Shown one piece after another: positions 16,464 through 24,525 of a DNA stretch of 64,000 nucleotides. Numbering within the stretch: position 1 is the stretch's first letter; every line of letters starts with the position of its first letter. Made by a program: the position numbers and the translations under genes. The stretch lies in the NCBI RefSeq assembly GCF_024198255.1, contig NZ_JAJVKW010000002.1, forward strand, positions 124,001-188,000. Direction: 5' to 3'. Under the pieces are notes generated by a model. It was given only the letters and a program-made list of their open reading frames with translations, was not told where the DNA came from and searched no databases. The stretch is from Myxococcus guangdongensis. Its GTDB lineage: Bacteria; Myxococcota; Myxococcia; Myxococcales; Myxococcaceae.

Positions 16464-17581
16464 TGTCGACGGACTGGCGCGAGGAGGCCCAGGCGCTCTG
16501 GGACAGGGCGAGCCGGCAGCGCTCCAGCGAGAGCAAGGTGCGGCTGTTGGAGGAAGCGGTGCGGATGGCCGACTCCCACGGCGACGTGCAGCTGGGCTAC
16601 GAGCTGCGCGACGACCTCATCGACGCGGCGACCTTCGGCGGCTATCCGGACAAGGCGCTCGTCGCCTTCGCGTGGTGCCGGGGACAGCAGAAGAAGGACC
16701 CGGAGCGCTTCGACCCGGAGGCGATGCTCTGGAAGCAGAAGTGGGTGGTGGGGCGCATCAAGGAGTTCCCGCACATCTCCCGGAAGCAGATTGTCGACGC
16801 GCTGGACGACATCGAGCAGTGCTTCATCAAGGTGGACGCGGGCAAGCGCTCGGTGTTGAAGCTGCGCTACCAGGCCGCTCGGGACATGGGCGACGACGTG
16901 GCGGAGGTGGACCGGCTGTGGGACGCGTGGCTCGCGGCGCCGAGAGATCACCTGACGGACTGCCGCGCGTGTGAGCTCGACGACGAGCTGGACCACCACG
17001 TGGAGAAGGGCGAGTGGGAGCAGGCGCTGCGCAAGGCCAAGCCCATCCTGGACGGGCGGGTGAAGTGCGCGGAGATTCCGCACCTGACGCTGGGCACGCT
17101 GCTCTATCCCCTGTTCAAGCTGGGAGAGCTGGAGCGCGCGGCGGAGCTGCACAAGCGCGGCTACGCGCTGACGGCGAAGAACCGCGACTTCCTGGCCACG
17201 GTGGGAGACCACCTGGAGTTCCTGACGCTCACGGGCAACCTGGCGCGGGGGCTGACGGTGCTGGAGAAGCACCTGGAGTGGACGCTGGACCACGGCAGCT
17301 ACAATGACCGGTTCATCTTCCTGGTCGCGGCCACGTTCCTGCTGGAGCGCGTGCTGGCGGCGGGAGACCGGGACGTGGTGAGCCTGCGACTGACGAAGTC
17401 CTTCCCCGAGCACCGCGCGGACGGCGGCTACGAGGTGAAGGCGCTGCACGCGTGGATGCGTCAGCAGGCCCAGGCCATCGCCACGCGGTTCGACACGCGC
17501 AACGGCACGGACCGCTACGCGCGCAGGCTCGCGCGCATCCAGCGGCTCACCGAGGAAGCGCGGGAGTTCCCGCTCGATTGA
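16463..17581 (+). CDS. TPR-like helical repeat protein, HSP90-family partner
   Basis: 372-residue soluble protein of antiparallel helices with TPR-like spacing, for example AEVDRLWDAWLAAPRD, GEWEQALRKAKPILDG, LGELERAAELHKRGYALT and GNLARGLTVLEKHLEW. There is no signal peptide, membrane helix or enzyme motif. It starts inside the stop codon of the HSP90-family gene, implying fixed stoichiometry. Eukaryotic HSP90 uses TPR co-chaperones that bind a C-terminal MEEVD; the HSP90 here ends in a Gly/Ser-rich tail without that peptide, so contact would have to differ. A co-chaperone or client adaptor is inferred from context. A perfect hairpin 13 bp after the stop closes the operon. Confidence 0.85.
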   Translation: MSTDWREEAQALWDRASRQRSSESKVRLLEEAVRMADSHGDVQLGYELRDDLIDAATFGGYPDKALVAFAWCRGQQKKDPERFDPEAMLWKQKWVVGRIKEFPHISRKQIVDALDDIEQCFIKVDAGKRSVLKLRYQAARDMGDDVAEVDRLWDAWLAAPRDHLTDCRACELDDELDHHVEKGEWEQALRKAKPILDGRVKCAEIPHLTLGTLLYPLFKLGELERAAELHKRGYALTAKNRDFLATVGDHLEFLTLTGNLARGLTVLEKHLEWTLDHGSYNDRFIFLVAATFLLERVLAAGDRDVVSLRLTKSFPEHRADGGYEVKALHAWMRQQAQAIATRFDTRNGTDRYARRLARIQRLTEEAREFPLD

Positions 17582-17593
17582 CGGGGTGGGACG

Positions 17594-17620
17594 CCCACGG
17601 GGTCTCCGCGGCCCCGTGGG
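17594..17620 (+). terminator. Terminator of the HSP90-TPR operon
   Basis: Perfect 9-bp stem CCCACGGGG/CCCCGTGGG with a 9-nt loop, starting 13 bp after the stop of the TPR-like gene. There is no long U tract, but stems of this kind follow several genes in this window. Confidence 0.65.
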
Positions 17621-17805
17621 AATCCACCAGGGATTGATTGGAATCCCGCGTTTATCTCGCGGTGTCTGTGAAGCAGGCGGCAATCCAGACACAGCTCATA
17701 CCCTGGCCGGATGGACTTCCCATACAAGGGTTGCGCGCCCATCCCTGGCGTTCCCCGCGAATGTCTGCCATTCGCCGGGACACTCGAAGACAGACAGGAC
17801 CCATC

Positions 17806-18150
17806 ATGCATCTCGCGAAGCTCACCCTTCTGACGATGTTCGCAGTGGTCGCAACGGCTTGCGGTGGCGGTATGGATGAGGGTGGCACGACGGAGCCCAT
17901 CACGCCGCCCGCCGAGGAGCAGGTCGCGCCCGACACGTCCTCCGAGGACGGCCGGGTCAGCGCGTTCGCCTCGTGTAGCGGGTATGATGGCAACAACTAC
18001 TGTCTGGCCGAGTGCAACGACACCATCAATTACTGGTACGTCGTCGGCCACGTCTCCGTGGTGGGCTATGGCAACTGCGCCTCGGCGGCCTTCGCGTTCT
18101 GCCGGTCCATGGGCTACAGCGGTCACAACGGCGCCTGCTGGGGCTACTAG
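17806..18150 (+). CDS. Small Cys-rich lipoprotein
   Basis: 114 aa. The ATG at 17806 gives a signal peptide with lipobox VATAC (Cys19), then GGGMDEGGTTEPI and a Pro/Glu-rich spacer. The C-terminal 60 residues form a compact Cys-rich, aromatic-rich domain with six cysteines (SCSGYDGNNYCLAECND, GNCASAAFAFC and GACWGY at the end), probably disulfide bonded. No homologous family is recognised. It is preceded by about 220 bp without a gene and converges with the VOC gene, separated by a hairpin. Confidence 0.8.
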   Translation: MHLAKLTLLTMFAVVATACGGGMDEGGTTEPITPPAEEQVAPDTSSEDGRVSAFASCSGYDGNNYCLAECNDTINYWYVVGHVSVVGYGNCASAAFAFCRSMGYSGHNGACWGY

Positions 18151-18190
18151 CCGTCAGTCCTTGAATCACGGCGCATCGACAGACGTCGCG

Positions 18191-18214
18191 CCCCGCCACG
18201 AGTCGGTGGCGGGG
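18191..18214. terminator. Bidirectional terminator hairpin
   Basis: Perfect 9-bp stem CCCCGCCAC/GTGGCGGGG with a 6-nt loop, placed between the convergent Cys-rich lipoprotein gene (stop 18150) and the VOC gene (stop 18223). Confidence 0.7.
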
Positions 18215-18222
18215 GGTGGCGC

Positions 18223-18591
18223 TCAGCACGTCACCTCCCACAGGTGGCCATTGCCGTCCTGGAAGTACACGCGGCCCGCGCCACCGAGCGGGTCCTGGGT
18301 CTGCCCGTTCGCCGTGTCGAAGGGCTCGTTGCCGAAGGGCACGCGCGCTTCCTGGAGCCGCGCCACGACCTGGGTGAACCGCGCTGGGTCGACGCGGAAG
18401 GCCACGTGCGAGAAGCGCGGCTCGGACGCGTGTGAGAACAGGACGAAGCACCCGTGGTCCAGGTCGATGCGCCGCATGTCGTCATCGGCGCCCTCGGGGA
18501 CAGGGGCCTTCGCGCCCAGAATCCGCGCGAGGAACCAGGACGACGCGTCGACGTCGCGCGCGTCCACGGCCAGGTGGTCCAGCTGCATCAT
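18223..18591 (-). CDS. VOC-superfamily (glyoxalase/dioxygenase fold) protein
   Basis: 122 aa, one vicinal-oxygen-chelate unit of two beta-alpha-beta-beta-beta modules: LDHLAVDARDVDAS at the start, FSHVAFRV in the middle and DGNGHLWEVTC at the end. The likely metal ligands His6, the His of FSHVAF and the Glu of LWEV are present. Substrate unknown; relatives include glyoxalase, fosfomycin-resistance and extradiol-type proteins. It overlaps the upstream MarR gene by 4 bp (18588-18591), so the MarR-type regulator probably controls it, perhaps in response to the same small molecule. Confidence 0.85.
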   Translation of the reverse strand: MMQLDHLAVDARDVDASSWFLARILGAKAPVPEGADDDMRRIDLDHGCFVLFSHASEPRFSHVAFRVDPARFTQVVARLQEARVPFGNEPFDTANGQTQDPLGGAGRVYFQDGNGHLWEVTC

Positions 18592-19022
18592 GACGGTTCT
18601 CCTTGGAGTTCTTCCAGGGCGGCCTCGAGCGCGGACACCAGTCGCCGCCGCGTCGGCGCTGAGAGGCGCGCGGTGCCCAGGGTGAGCTCCTCGGCGCGCA
18701 CCTTCCGGAACGCGGTGAGGAAACGGAAGGCCTTCGGAGTCACCGCGAGCGACTTGCGTCGGCGGTCCTCCGGGTCCTCCCGCCGCGTCACGTAGCCGAG
18801 CTTCACCAGACGCTCGGCCATCTGACTCACCGAGGGCAGGGACAGGCCCAGCCGCTCCGCGAGGCTCGACAAGGGCATGCCCGGCTGCGCCTGGACGCAG
18901 CGCAGCAGGATGCCCTGGTCGGCCGTGACGCCCTGCTCCGACAGGAGCGAGAGCACCCGGCCGCGAGGGTGGGAGACGTCACTCAAGAACGCTTCGAGCA
19001 GGCTGCCGAGCTGATGGTTCAT
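18588..19022 (-). CDS. MarR-family transcriptional regulator
   Basis: 144 aa winged-helix repressor. Dimerisation helices lie at both ends; the core is PLSSLAERLGLSLPSVSQMA (recognition helix, about residues 55-72) and the wing carries the family signature REDPEDRRRKSLAVTPKA. It is the first gene of a two-gene operon with the VOC protein. MarR proteins usually repress their own operon until a phenolic or other small ligand binds; an imperfect palindrome lies just upstream of its start. Confidence 0.92.
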   Translation of the reverse strand: MNHQLGSLLEAFLSDVSHPRGRVLSLLSEQGVTADQGILLRCVQAQPGMPLSSLAERLGLSLPSVSQMAERLVKLGYVTRREDPEDRRRKSLAVTPKAFRFLTAFRKVRAEELTLGTARLSAPTRRRLVSALEAALEELQGEPS

Positions 19023-19033
19023 CTCGCGACATA

Positions 19034-19049
19034 GTTAACGCGCATGAAC
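19034..19049. promoter_or_regulatory. Candidate MarR operator
   Basis: The 16-bp imperfect inverted repeat GTTAACGCGCATGAAC has 6 of 8 half-site bases matching its complement. It lies 11 nt before the MarR start and overlaps a possible -10 element (TAACTAT on the minus strand). This is the position expected for autorepression, but the call is inference. Confidence 0.35.
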
Positions 19050-19069
19050 CAAACTTCGCAACCCGATGA

Positions 19070-19096
19070 CGCCCTGCCACCGGGGATGGCAGGGCG
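19070..19096 (-). terminator. Hairpin downstream of the ELWxxDGT gene
   Basis: Perfect 10-bp stem CGCCCTGCCA/TGGCAGGGCG with a 7-nt loop, about 100 bp after the stop of the ELWxxDGT lipoprotein gene and before the MarR promoter. Probable terminator. Confidence 0.5.
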
Positions 19097-19193
19097 CGGG
19101 CCCGTGTGGGAGATGTCGTCCGCTCTCGAGGGCCGGAACCGGGACGGCGCGTCGACGTGACGCGCGTCCACGGTCGGAGCGGTGGTGTGAGGG

Positions 19194-20654
19194 CTACTCG
19201 GCCTGCAGGCCCGCCGGGCAGGAGAAGTTCGCGGCCACCGACCAGAGCTGGTGGAGGCCGGTCTCATCCAGCGCGCTGAAGTAGACGCGGTTGCCGGAGC
19301 GGACAAAGTCGCCCACCTTGGGCAGGACGCTCGCGGGCAGGCTGGTCAGCCGGCCCGCCGCCCCCGTGGCGAGGTCCGCGAACCAGGGGTCGAGCGTGTT
19401 GCCATTGATGAAGAGCAGCTTGCCCTCCCCCGTGGAGAACAGCGGCGAGGTGAACAGGTCGCTGCGCAGCAGGGGCTGGAAGAGCTGACGGGTCCCCTCG
19501 GCGGTGCCGTTGGTCACCCACAGGGCCACCTGCTCGGGGATGGGCGTCAGGCCTCCGTGCGCCACGGAGAAGAGGACCTGGCTGCCGACGGTGACGGTCC
19601 GCTGAATCGTCGGCGCCACGGTGCCGACGGGGTTGGAGATGGTGGCGATGGTGGACCGGGCGCCCGTCACGAGGGACATGCGCACCACGCGGAGCTGGTT
19701 CGTCAGGGGGTCCAGCGTGGCCAGGTGGACGTTGGAGCCCACGATGCCGAGCAGTTGCACGGCGGACCCGAGCGAATCCAGGCGGACCGTCCCGCCCGGC
19801 GTGCCATCCGTCTTCCAGATTTCGTGGAGCAGGCCGTCCTTGAGGAGGAACACCGCCTGCGAGCCGGACTGGACCACCTGCTCGAGGTGCGCCGCGCTGT
19901 TGTCCAGCTTGAGCAGCTGCACCGTCCCGCCGGGAGTCCCATCGGAGCCCCACAGGCCGGTGCCCGAGGCCAGGGACTGGACGAAGAGCAGCTTGCTGTT
20001 CACCTTCATGACCAGGCTGGACACCAGCCCCGACAGGCCGTCGAACTCGCCCAGCTTGATGGTGCCCAGGCCCGTGCCATCCGTGCGCCACAGCTCCGTC
20101 TTGAGCGCCGACGTGAGCCGATAGAAGAGGAGCTGGCCGTTGACCTCCGCGGCGTTGAGCAGCGTGGAGCCATCCAGGCCGGGGGTCAGGTCCTTGACGA
20201 GCTTGGTGCCCGCGGCCGTGCCGTCGCTGACCCAGAGCTCCAGGCCCGACGCCACATCGAAGGCCTTGAAGAACACCTTGCTCCCCGCCGCCGTCAGGCC
20301 CGACACCGCGGCCGTGAGCCCCTGGAACGTCTTCACCGGCACGGTGCCCACGTCCGTCCCGTTGCTGCGCCACAGGGTGATGCCAGCCGTCGCCTGGGTG
20401 GTGAAATAGAGCGTCCCCTGCACGTCGACCATGTCCGACAGGGGCGTGAACGTGCCGAGGTTCGCTCCCTGCACCGCCGCGCTCTGGACGATCTTCACCC
20501 GCGCCGCGACGCCCACGGAGCACGCCTGCGCGCTCACATCCGCCGCGGGCTGCTCCTGCTCGGGGGCGGGCACCTGGGCTTCATCCGCAGGAACCCCACC
20601 ACCACACGCCGCCAAACCCAACCACGCCAGCACACCACCGGTCTTCCACTGCAT
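19194..20654 (-). CDS. ELWxxDGT-repeat lipoprotein
   Basis: 486 aa. The signal peptide ends in lipobox LAAC (Cys17), followed by a Pro/Glu/Gln-rich linker. The mature domain is a beta-propeller-like array with at least six units of the ELWxxDGTxxGT type: LWRSNGTDVGT, ELWVSDGTAAGT, ELWRTDGTGLGT, LWGSDGTPGGT, IWKTDGTPGGT and LWVTNGTAEGT, spaced about 50-60 residues. Such repeats are frequent in myxobacterial surface and secreted proteins; their role is not established. The last cysteine (NFSCPAG) near the C-terminus may pair with one near the N-terminus (AQACSVG), closing the propeller. Single-gene unit. Confidence 0.9.
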   Translation of the reverse strand: MQWKTGGVLAWLGLAACGGGVPADEAQVPAPEQEQPAADVSAQACSVGVAARVKIVQSAAVQGANLGTFTPLSDMVDVQGTLYFTTQATAGITLWRSNGTDVGTVPVKTFQGLTAAVSGLTAAGSKVFFKAFDVASGLELWVSDGTAAGTKLVKDLTPGLDGSTLLNAAEVNGQLLFYRLTSALKTELWRTDGTGLGTIKLGEFDGLSGLVSSLVMKVNSKLLFVQSLASGTGLWGSDGTPGGTVQLLKLDNSAAHLEQVVQSGSQAVFLLKDGLLHEIWKTDGTPGGTVRLDSLGSAVQLLGIVGSNVHLATLDPLTNQLRVVRMSLVTGARSTIATISNPVGTVAPTIQRTVTVGSQVLFSVAHGGLTPIPEQVALWVTNGTAEGTRQLFQPLLRSDLFTSPLFSTGEGKLLFINGNTLDPWFADLATGAAGRLTSLPASVLPKVGDFVRSGNRVYFSALDETGLHQLWSVAANFSCPAGLQAE

Positions 20655-20829
20655 GCATCCACTCCTTCGGTCAACTGCCGCCCGAAGGTGGTCTCATCCC
20701 CCCACACTCTCCAACCAATGCCGCGAGGCGAGGAAGTGTCCCGGTGAATCGAGTGAAACGGTCCAGGGGGTGACGTGGTTTGCCGCGATAGCTCCTCGTG
20801 GCAACCCCGCATCACCCCCCGCAACACCC

Positions 20830-23232
20830 CTAGCGCTTGAGCTTCGCGAACGGGTTGTTGAACGGCTCGGGGCCCTTCTTGTCGCCACCACCCGGCCGCT
20901 GCCCGCCTGACGACGAACCCGAGCCCTGTGGACCTCCAGGCCGGGCGCCTGAAGCACCCTTGCCTCCCGCGCTCGCGCCACCACCGGGCCGAGGCGCAGC
21001 CCCCGCCCCACCCCGGTCCGTCATCCGTCCCGCGCCCGAAGCCCCACCCACCGCGGGCCTGCCCGAAGGCTGCGCCGCTCCGCCCTCCTGCGCCGCGCGC
21101 ACCGACAGCGCCAGGCGCTTGCGCTGCAAGTCCACGCTGAGCACGCGCACCGTCAGACGGTCCCCGACCTTCACCACCTCGGACGGGTCCTTCACGAACT
21201 TCGTGGAGATCTGCGACACATGCACCAAACCATCCTGGTGCACGCCCACGTCCACGAACGCGCCGAAGGCCGTGACGTTCGTCACCACCCCCTGCAACAC
21301 CATCCCCTCCTTCACGTCTTCGAGCGTGCGCAAATCCTCACGCATCGTCGGCGCCGAGAAGTCTCCACGCGGATCCCTGCTCGGCTTCTCCAGCTCCGCC
21401 AGGATGTCCTTCAACGTCATCTCGCCCAGGTCCGGGCCCAGGTACTTCTTCGCGTCGATCTTCCGCACCAGCGACGCGTTGCCCACCAGCGCCCCCACCT
21501 CCACGCCCAAATCCTTCGCCATGCGCTCGACCACCGCGTACCGCTCCGGGTGCACCGCGCTCGCGTCCAGCGGCTCGGGCCCTCGCACACGCAGGAAGCC
21601 CGCCGCCTGCTCGAACGTCTTGGGCCCCAGCCCGCTCACCTTCAACAGCTCCCGCCGCGTGGTGAAGCGCCCCTTCGACGCCCGGTGCGCCACCAGCTTC
21701 TTCGCCAGTGACGGCCCCACGCCGGACACGTGCTCGAGCAGCTGCGGCGACGCGGTGTTCACATCCACGCCCACCGCGTTCACGCACGAGTCCACCACCT
21801 CGCCCAGCTTCTTCTTCAACAGTCCCTGGTCCACGTCGTGCTGGTACTGCCCCACGCCGATGCTCTTCGGGTCGATCTTCACCAGCTCCGCCAGCGGGTC
21901 CTGCAAGCGCCGGCCAATCGACACCGCGCCGCGCAGGCTGACGTCCATCTCCGGGAACTCGTCCCGCGCCACCTCCGACGCCGAGTAGATGGACGCGCCC
22001 TGCTCGCTCACCGACACCACCGGCACCTGCGCGCCCAGCGCCTTCAGCGTGTCGCGAACGAAGGTCTCCGCCTCGCGACTGCCCGTCCCGTTGCCCACCG
22101 CGATGAGCTCCGGCTTGTGCTTCTGCACCACCGCGGACAACAGCTTCGCCGCCCGCACGCGCTCGTCCGCGCTGCGCTCCGAGTAGAGCGTCAGCGTCTC
22201 CGCCACGCTCCCCGTGTTGTCCAGCATCGCCAGCTTGATGCCCGTGCGCAGCCCCGGGTCCAACGCCAGCACCGCCCGAGCCCCCGCCGGCGCCGTCAAC
22301 AGCAGGTGCCGCAGGTTCTCCCCGAAGACACCGATGGCCCCCTTGTCCGCGCGCTCCTTCAGCTCCGCGCGCAGCTCCGACTCCAGCGACGGCCCCATCA
22401 GCCGCTCCCACCCATCCTCCACCGCCGCGCGCAGCTCCGAGGCGAACAGCGCCTGCGGCTTCGTCACCACCCGGCCCGCGAGCAGCCCCTTCACCTCGTC
22501 GTCCGGCATGTTCAGCCGCACCTTCAACACGCCCTCCTCCTCACCGCGGAGCAGCGCCAGCACGCGGTGGGACGGGGCCTGCGACAGCGGCTCCTCGTGG
22601 CCGTAGTAGTTCTCGAACTTGGTCGGCTCGCCCTTCTTCGCCGGCACCACGTCCGAGCGCAGCGTGCCCCGCTTCGCGCACACCTCGCGCGACTGGCGGC
22701 GCAGCCCCGCGTCCTCGCTCATCCGCTCCGCGCAGATGTCCCGAGCCCCCGCCAGCGCCGCCGCCAGGTCCGGCACCTCCTTCTCCGCGTTGACGAACGG
22801 CCGCACCTTCGCGTCCGCGTCCTCGCCCTTGCGCCCGTCCTGCTTCCACAAGAGGTCCGCCAGCGGCTCCAGCCCGCGCTCCCGCGCAATCGCCGCGCGC
22901 GTGCGGCGCTTGGGCCGGTACGGCAGGTAGAGGTCCTCCAGCTCGGTGCGCGTCTTCGCCGCCTTCAGCGCCTTCGCCAGCTCCGGTGTCAGCTTCCCCT
23001 GCTCCTCCACGGACCGCAGAATCGTCTCGCGGCGCGAGTCCAATTCGGCGCGCTCGCCGGCCCGGTCGAGGATGGTCTGGATCTGCACCTCATCCAGTCC
23101 TCCGGTGACCTCCTTGCGATAGCGCGCGATGAAGGGGACGGTGGCTCCTTCGGCGTTCAGCGCCAGGGTGCGGTCCACCTGCTCGGGCTTCAGCCCCAGT
23201 TCCTGTGACAGCTCAGCGGCGTAGGCGTGCAT
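20830..23232 (-). CDS. tex: Tex-family S1 RNA-binding transcription accessory protein
   Basis: 800 aa from the ATG at 23232 (MHAYAAELSQ); the GTG extension to 23262 is unlikely. Domain order is standard: an N-terminal helix-turn-helix region with PFIARYRKEVTGGLDE, a YqgF/RNase H-like domain (VLALDPGLRTGIKLAMLD), tandem helix-hairpin-helix (VDVNTASPQLLEHVSGVGPS and KVSGLGPKTFEQAAGFLRV) and an S1 domain (GVVTNVTAFGAFVDVGVHQD). Family members bind RNA and the elongating transcription machinery. Odd point: after the S1 domain there is an extra tail of about 85 residues very rich in Gly, Ser, Pro and Arg (about residues 715-800), absent from shorter Tex proteins and likely a disordered RNA-binding tail. 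Confidence 0.95.
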   Translation of the reverse strand: MHAYAAELSQELGLKPEQVDRTLALNAEGATVPFIARYRKEVTGGLDEVQIQTILDRAGERAELDSRRETILRSVEEQGKLTPELAKALKAAKTRTELEDLYLPYRPKRRTRAAIARERGLEPLADLLWKQDGRKGEDADAKVRPFVNAEKEVPDLAAALAGARDICAERMSEDAGLRRQSREVCAKRGTLRSDVVPAKKGEPTKFENYYGHEEPLSQAPSHRVLALLRGEEEGVLKVRLNMPDDEVKGLLAGRVVTKPQALFASELRAAVEDGWERLMGPSLESELRAELKERADKGAIGVFGENLRHLLLTAPAGARAVLALDPGLRTGIKLAMLDNTGSVAETLTLYSERSADERVRAAKLLSAVVQKHKPELIAVGNGTGSREAETFVRDTLKALGAQVPVVSVSEQGASIYSASEVARDEFPEMDVSLRGAVSIGRRLQDPLAELVKIDPKSIGVGQYQHDVDQGLLKKKLGEVVDSCVNAVGVDVNTASPQLLEHVSGVGPSLAKKLVAHRASKGRFTTRRELLKVSGLGPKTFEQAAGFLRVRGPEPLDASAVHPERYAVVERMAKDLGVEVGALVGNASLVRKIDAKKYLGPDLGEMTLKDILAELEKPSRDPRGDFSAPTMREDLRTLEDVKEGMVLQGVVTNVTAFGAFVDVGVHQDGLVHVSQISTKFVKDPSEVVKVGDRLTVRVLSVDLQRKRLALSVRAAQEGGAAQPSGRPAVGGASGAGRMTDRGGAGAAPRPGGGASAGGKGASGARPGGPQGSGSSSGGQRPGGGDKKGPEPFNNPFAKLKR

Positions 23233-23277
23233 GACGCCGCTTCTATAACCCGCCCCCCACACGGCTCCCAGCGCGCG

Positions 23278-23823
23278 TCACCCGCGCTGGCGCGCCTCCC
23301 AGTCACTGCGCGACATTCCCCAGAATTGCTGGTCCTTGCGCTCCCCCCGCAGCACACACTGCCCCCGCATCGTCCCCTCCAGCGAGAAGCCCAGCTTGCG
23401 CGCCACGCCCTGGGAGCCCAGGTTCTCCGACAGCGTCGTCAGCCACACCCGGTGCAGGAACGGCAGCGTGAACAGGCGCTCCAACATCATCCCCACCGCG
23501 CGCGAGCCCAGCCCGCGCCCGTGGTACGCCTCCGCCATCATGTAGCCAATCTGCAGGCGCCCGTGCTCCCGGGACACATCCCGCGCGGACACCGTGCCCA
23601 CCCACGCGTCCCCCAGTCGCACGAACCAGCGAAACCCCTTCGCGCGGGGCTCCCCCAGCGTGCCTGCCTCCAGGATGCGCTTGACCAGCACCTCCCGCGA
23701 GTCGTCCTCCGTGTCCACGTAGCGCCGGGCCCCGGCCTCGGCGCGCAGCGCCAACCAGAAGTCCACGTGCTCGGGATGCGCCGGAACGAGCAACAGGTCC
23801 GAGGCCACGACACCAGTCACCAT
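23278..23823 (-). CDS. GNAT-family N-acetyltransferase (RimJ/RimL-like)
   Basis: 181 aa. Features of the RimJ/RimL branch: an N-terminal LLLVPAHPEHVDFWLALRAE, a strand-helix with the acetyl-CoA loop IGYMMAEAYHGRGLGSRAVG (about residues 91-110; Q/RxxGxG/A-like), then VWLTTLSENLGSQGVARKLG, where the Asn of the ENxxS motif is kept, and a final GxxxG strand. It transfers acetyl groups to an amine or protein N-terminus; substrate unknown. 45 bp from tex on the same strand, possibly co-transcribed as the upstream gene. Confidence 0.88.
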   Translation of the reverse strand: MVTGVVASDLLLVPAHPEHVDFWLALRAEAGARRYVDTEDDSREVLVKRILEAGTLGEPRAKGFRWFVRLGDAWVGTVSARDVSREHGRLQIGYMMAEAYHGRGLGSRAVGMMLERLFTLPFLHRVWLTTLSENLGSQGVARKLGFSLEGTMRGQCVLRGERKDQQFWGMSRSDWEARQRG

Positions 23824-24127
23824 GCCCGGACTTCTAACCCGTTCCAGCGAGCGGGACTCGTCCCCGCGCGAGGCCTACCGGACGATGCGGTTGACCGTCA
23901 GATGCGTGGTGCGACCCAGCGCGGGAGGCGCGCCGTCCACCGCGCTCTGCACGTCATCCTGGGTGCGCCGCTCAACCCGGGGCGCGAACAACGAACGTCC
24001 GGCCAGACCCCGGCGACGACAGGTTCCACCACGCATGACACCTTCCGGAAGGGACGGCGCGCCACCCACGTGCGGCCGTCCTCCTGGCCCGCCAGGGAGC
24101 AGCGCTCCCAGCGAGCCCCTTCGGACA
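23824..24127. other. Gene-poor 304-bp interval with a possible coding remnant
   Basis: Between the acetyltransferase start and the RiPP-like peptide gene I see no convincing complete gene. On the minus strand an open frame at 23875-24069 ends RTTHLTVNRIVR-stop and its last 35 or so codons have the G/C-ending codon bias of real genes (TQDDVQSAVDGAPPAL region), whereas the upstream part does not. It may be the relic of a small gene or an unrecognised peptide gene with a non-ATG start. Confidence 0.3.
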
Positions 24128-24307
24128 TCAGCGCGTCTTCAGCGTGAGGCGGTTGGAGTCATGCGTGGCCGTCAGCGTGACGGCGTTCTCCAGCCCGAGG
24201 CCGGCACCACCGACGACCCCCTCCAACAGCGACGGCTCCACCGTCTCGAGCGTGCGGAGCGTCTCCTTCTTCAGGGTCAGCTTCTTCTTCGGGGACTGAG
24301 CGCTCAT
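24128..24307 (-). CDS. RiPP precursor-like peptide (class I lanthipeptide-type leader)
   Basis: 59 aa from the ATG at 24307, preceded by an excellent ribosome site (AAGGAAGG). The leader is Lys-rich with the pattern SPKKKLTLKKETLRTLE, followed by VEPSLLEGVVGG, a double-Gly-like end (GG at residues 33-34). The remaining 25 residues, AGLGLENAVTLTATHDSN then RLTLKTR, are rich in Thr/Ser and contain no Cys. The KKLxLxKETLRxL leader is the type found in peptides annotated as class I lanthipeptide or natural-product precursors in Bacteroidetes and myxobacteria. No dehydratase, cyclase, radical SAM or peptidase-transporter gene lies in this window, so any maturation enzymes would act in trans. Family assignment is by resemblance only. 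Confidence 0.55.
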   Translation of the reverse strand: MSAQSPKKKLTLKKETLRTLETVEPSLLEGVVGGAGLGLENAVTLTATHDSNRLTLKTR

Positions 24308-24407
24308 CGTGCTGCCTTCCTTTCCAGGTGAACCCGCCAGGTGTCTCTCCGTGCCGGACGACGACACGGAGACCTCGAGGCTAATTCACGGAAAACACCA
24401 GTCCCTA

Positions 24408-24418
24408 GGAAATTTTCC
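24408..24418. promoter_or_regulatory. AT-rich palindrome upstream of the RiPP-like peptide gene
   Basis: GGAAATTTTCC (perfect 5+1+5 palindrome) sits in a conspicuously AT-rich stretch (about 24380-24430) within very GC-rich DNA, about 100 nt before the peptide start. Likely part of its promoter or an operator; no binding protein is known. Confidence 0.3.
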
Positions 24419-24447
24419 AATCCCACCAAAGCGGCGAGGGCCGCCAT

Positions 24448-24470
24448 CGGGAGCCGTCCCATGGCTCCCG
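24448..24470 (-). terminator. Terminator of the PhoD-type phosphatase gene
   Basis: Perfect 8-bp stem CGGGAGCC/GGCTCCCG with a 7-nt loop, about 56 bp after the phosphatase stop codon. Confidence 0.55.
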
Positions 24471-24525
24471 GCGCGGCCCCCGTCCTCCCACGCGTGAGCG
24501 AGGGAGCGCTTCGCAGCCCGCGGGC

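Noticed and set aside
23824..24127. A tRNA or ncRNA gene in the gene-poor interval
   Set aside because: No cloverleaf arms or conserved GTTCGANTC-like T-loop could be found by eye.
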